This document shows positions 42,182 through 44,414 of a DNA stretch of 44,414 nt, piece by piece. Under the pieces are notes generated by a model. That model did not search any database. It was not told the origin of the DNA and saw only the letters and a program-made list of their open reading frames with translations. The stretch is from a bacterium (GTDB taxonomy: Bacteria; Actinomycetota; Acidimicrobiia; Acidimicrobiales; Bin134). A program made the position numbers and the translations under genes. The stretch covers positions 1-44,414 of the forward strand of contig JAPOTT010000047.1 of the NCBI GenBank assembly GCA_026709025.1. Direction: 5' to 3'. Positions within the stretch are counted from its first letter, which is position 1. Every line of letters begins with the position of its first letter.

Positions 42182-43822
42182 GTGAGCGATGTACCTGAAC
42201 TCATTCCAGCCAGAATGGTTAACGAGTTTGAGTACTGTCAAAGGCTGTTTTATCTAGAATGGGTTCAGTCCCGCTTTGAGGATAATCCCGACACTGTGGA
42301 AGGCCGTTATGTGCATCGCAACGTGGATGCAGGTGGCGGGCGTATGGAAGATCCAGATGAGGAGAGTCCAGTACGGAAGGCCAAGTCAGTCACTATTAGT
42401 TCCGAGAGCTTGGGGCTGATCGCCAAAGCAGACATTATTGAGGGTCGGGGGAATAAGGTCACTCCGGTTGAGGTAAAGCGAGGAAGGCCACCGAAGCATG
42501 GCCCGGCGTGGTCTCCTGAGTTAGTCCAGATATGTGCCATTGGGCTCATACTTCAGGACAACGGATATGACTGTTCGGAGGGTCAGATCTTCTTTGCCGA
42601 ATCGCGTGAGCGCGTCAAAGTGCCTTTTGACGAAAAGCTTGTGTGGCAGACGTTGAACGTGGTTAGAGGTATTAAAGAGGTTGCAAGTTCTGCGGATCCG
42701 CCACCTCCACTACTTGACAGTCCTAAGTGCCCCAGGTGTTCTGTGGTAGGCATCTGCTTGCCTGACGAGACAAATCTTCTGGCTGACCGTTCGGATGTTC
42801 CGCCCCGTCGTTTGACTCCTAGAGATTCCGCGGCCCGACCCCTGTATGTAACTGAGCAGGGTACAAAGATTGGGGTCAGAAAGGGGCGGGTTACGGTTTC
42901 TCAGCATAAGGAAGTTCTCCAAGAAGTCAGGATGATCGATGTATCTCAGGTGTCAATATACGGAAATGTGCAGATTAGTTCACAGGCGATGAGAGCGATG
43001 TTTAGTCAGCAGGTTCCAGTTTGCTGGTTTTCCTATGGAGGGTGGTTCCAAGGCATTGCAAATGGGCTTCCTTCTAAGCATGTTGATCTTCGCAGGCGCC
43101 AAGTTGCTATTGCAGCGCAGGCGGGCCTGCCGATTGCCCGGAAGATGATCGAGGGCAAGATCAGAAACTCGAGGACACTGCTGCGGCGAAATTCGCGAAA
43201 TGATGTCAAGCCGATTTTGGAGCAGTTGAAGTCGACTGCCGACCAGACAGCAGAAGTGGACAGTGTGGAATCTCTACTTGGTGTAGAGGGTGTGGCAGCT
43301 CGGCTCTATTTCTCGCGTTTCTCGGCGATGCTGAAAGATGACTTGTTGGGAACCTTCGACTTTCAAGGGCGAAACAGAAGACCTCCTCGTGATCCGATCA
43401 ATTGTCTGCTCTCTTACGTATATTCTTTATTGACCAAGGATCTCACCGCGGTAGCGCTAGCTGTCGGCTTTGATCCCTACTTAGGAGTCTTCCACAAGCC
43501 TAGGTTTGGTCGCCCGGCGCTAGCCCTTGACCTTGCTGAGGAGTTCCGCCCCCTCGTTGCCGACTCTGTAGTGGTTAACGTTATTAATAACGGCGAGACT
43601 CAGGAGAATGCGTTCATAGTAAGAGCTCAGGGGGTTGCTTTGACGCAGCAAGGGCGCCGGTCGGTCATCGCTGCTTATGAGCGCCGTCTGGATCAAGAGG
43701 TCACTCATCCTGTGTATGGGTACAAGATCACCTATCGCCGTGTCCTTGAAGTGCAGGCACGGATGTTGGGCTCGTACTTGCTTGGTGAGATCCCCGACTA
43801 TGTACCGTTCATGACGAGGTGA
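42182..43822 (+). CDS. cas4-cas1: Cas4-Cas1 fusion (type I-G adaptation nuclease-integrase)
   Basis: Single-chain adaptation protein (546 aa from this start). The Cas4 part (1 to ~200) selects and trims PAM-containing prespacers; the Cas1 part integrates them with Cas2. Cas4: IPARMVNEFEYCQRLFYLEW (first Cys), LIAKADIIE, VTPVEVKRGRPPK (PD-ExK Glu/Lys), QICAIGLILQDNGYDC, then CPRCSVVGIC, the other three Fe-S ligands. Cas1: LYVTEQGTKIGVRKGRVTV, IDVSQVSIYGNVQISSQAM, LLGVEGVAARLYFSRF (catalytic Glu) and VFHKPRFGRPALALDLAEEFRPLVAD (His, Glu/Asp). I use GTG 42182, nine bases after AGAGGTGA; GTG 42173 is too close to that site. Cas4-Cas1 fusions are a hallmark of I-G. Confidence 0.93.
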   Translation: MSDVPELIPARMVNEFEYCQRLFYLEWVQSRFEDNPDTVEGRYVHRNVDAGGGRMEDPDEESPVRKAKSVTISSESLGLIAKADIIEGRGNKVTPVEVKRGRPPKHGPAWSPELVQICAIGLILQDNGYDCSEGQIFFAESRERVKVPFDEKLVWQTLNVVRGIKEVASSADPPPPLLDSPKCPRCSVVGICLPDETNLLADRSDVPPRRLTPRDSAARPLYVTEQGTKIGVRKGRVTVSQHKEVLQEVRMIDVSQVSIYGNVQISSQAMRAMFSQQVPVCWFSYGGWFQGIANGLPSKHVDLRRRQVAIAAQAGLPIARKMIEGKIRNSRTLLRRNSRNDVKPILEQLKSTADQTAEVDSVESLLGVEGVAARLYFSRFSAMLKDDLLGTFDFQGRNRRPPRDPINCLLSYVYSLLTKDLTAVALAVGFDPYLGVFHKPRFGRPALALDLAEEFRPLVADSVVVNVINNGETQENAFIVRAQGVALTQQGRRSVIAAYERRLDQEVTHPVYGYKITYRRVLEVQARMLGSYLLGEIPDYVPFMTR

Positions 43823-43825
43823 CAC

Positions 43826-44125
43826 ATGGCACAAGGACGTAAGCGATTTTTGGTGGCGTATGATATCCGCGATCCTAAGCGTCTTAGGAAGGTACACAAG
43901 ATCATGGTGGGATATGGCTGGTCGATGCAATACAGCGTATTCATTTGCGATCTCGATACGATGGAGCTGATTGCTATGAAGACAGAATTAGCAGACATCA
44001 TCCACCATACTGAGGATTCCATTGCTATGATCAACATCGGTGATCCGAATCAGCGAGGCAGAGATTGCTTCCAATTTATGGGAGTGTCTACTCCCTTGCC
44101 GACTAGCGGTCCTGTCATATTATGA
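43826..44125 (+). CDS. cas2: Cas2
   Basis: Small ferredoxin-fold protein (99 aa) that bridges two Cas1 dimers during spacer integration. FLVAYDIRDPKRLRKVHKIMVGYGWSMQYSVFICDLD carries the conserved Asp of YDIRD and the QYSVF strand. HHTEDSIAMINIGD and a short C-terminal tail complete the family. It begins three bases after the cas4-cas1 stop, with AGGTGA inside the end of that gene as ribosome-binding site. It is followed directly by the leader and the array. Confidence 0.93.
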   Translation: MAQGRKRFLVAYDIRDPKRLRKVHKIMVGYGWSMQYSVFICDLDTMELIAMKTELADIIHHTEDSIAMINIGDPNQRGRDCFQFMGVSTPLPTSGPVIL

Positions 44126-44294
44126 TGCGAGCGCTAATGTGGAGTCACGAACCCTCGGCAGCGCTCGCAAATGCATAGCAGCAATGGTTTTAATGGTCTT
44201 TGATAAAAGAATAGAACTCAGAAAAGCTTCTTATATTAGACCGCTCGCAAATCCCCGCAAACCAGCAGGTCATGGCGGGGTTTTAGCGCAAGCG
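44126..44294 (+). promoter_or_regulatory. CRISPR leader
   Basis: The 169 bp between cas2 and the first repeat. It contains an 11-base direct repeat CGCTCGCAAAT at 44162-44172 and 44242-44252, with the inverse GCGAGCG at 44127-44133, and AT-rich sequence between. These may be leader motifs read during spacer integration. The promoter for the array should lie here. Confidence 0.65.
44253..44284 (+). terminator. Hairpin followed by TTTT at the leader end
   Basis: CCCCGC (44253-44258) and GCGGGG (44275-44280) form a 6-bp stem with a 16-base loop, followed by TTTT. It could end the cas operon transcript or be a structured leader element. The T-run is short and the loop large, so termination is uncertain. 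Confidence 0.35.
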
Positions 44295-44414
44295 GTTCGG
44301 GGGGTTATTAAACCCCCCCTTCATTGAAGCTGGAGTTTGAGCGGCATATATCACGCTCGTAATGCTGTTCGGGGGGTTATTAAACCCCCCCTTCATTGAA
44401 GCTGTGGAGTGGGA
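44295..44414 (+). CRISPR. Type I-G CRISPR array, first two repeats (cut by window end)
   Basis: Two identical 36-nt repeats at 44295-44330 and 44367-44402 flank a 36-nt spacer (44331-44366), and a second spacer begins at 44403. The repeat has an 8-bp stem GGGGGGTT/AACCCCCC with loop ATTA (hence GTTC-stem-CTTC) and ends in ATTGAAGC, the expected 8-nt crRNA tag. CTTC-ATT-GAAG is a second small hairpin at the 3' end. The array lies after cas2 in the orientation of the operon. Only the leader-proximal, most recently acquired end is visible. I recognise no source for the spacer. Confidence 0.95.

Noticed and set aside
1-44414. tRNA, rRNA or insertion-sequence genes
   Set aside because: I looked for cloverleaf ends, rRNA signature stretches and transposase motifs on both strands and found none that I could defend.

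Overview
The window looks like a piece of an actinobacterial chromosome. The evidence is an enzyme of the mycothiol-dependent maleylpyruvate isomerase type beside a mycoredoxin-like protein, a C-terminal Cys cluster on ferrochelatase, an Rpf-like transglycosylase, and a UvrD-type helicase with a C-terminal HRDC domain. Base composition is moderately GC-rich and GTG/TTG starts are frequent. Acidimicrobiia is my best guess, from gene style only.

Layout: 1-10690 is a minus-strand block. It holds parC and parE (overlapping), a small RecB/Cas4-type nuclease, and a very large open frame that runs off the left edge and fuses an AddB-like helicase-nuclease to the start of an AddA/UvrD-like helicase. 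A GT2 glycosyltransferase lies at the block's upstream end. From 10797 to 30470 are housekeeping genes: acyl-CoA synthetase, an AIM24/TIGR00266 protein, ferrochelatase, a secreted Rpf-like protein, two large GT-C-like membrane proteins (one Agl23-like), mycoredoxin with its neighbour, a crotonase, a DrrAB-like ABC exporter, an NfuA-like Fe-S carrier, UvrD-HRDC, Dxs, PAP2 and a flippase-like membrane protein. From 30707 to 32965 are two lipoproteins that share a small Cys-containing domain; the first also carries a cyclophilin domain.

The right end (33022-44414) is an accessory defence island. A HigBA-type toxin-antitoxin pair sits between two 103-bp copies of the end of the small lipoprotein gene. 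Next comes a type I-G (formerly I-U) CRISPR-Cas locus: csb1 (cas7), csb2 (cas5-cas6), cas3 with a C-terminal HD domain, a small Csb3/Cas3-extension-like protein, a second toxin-antitoxin pair whose toxin has an in-frame amber codon, a cas4-cas1 fusion, cas2, a leader and the first two repeats of the array.

The most unusual feature is in the 0.9-kb gap before csb1. At 34499-34605 there is a solitary, degenerate repeat-spacer-repeat unit whose two 36-nt pseudo-repeats align without gaps to the array repeat. The first 18 nt of its 35-nt spacer match 16 of 18 positions of promoter-like DNA 198 bp upstream (34337-34354). The only mismatches are at positions 6 and 12, which type I crRNAs do not read, and a TTG (TTN) PAM lies in the correct place. 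This is the architecture of a CreA/CreR-type crRNA-like guide that turns the Cas effector into a transcriptional repressor, here attached to a type I-G system. Whether the repressed promoter drives a toxic minigene (CreTA-like) or the cas operon itself (autorepression) cannot be settled from sequence alone.
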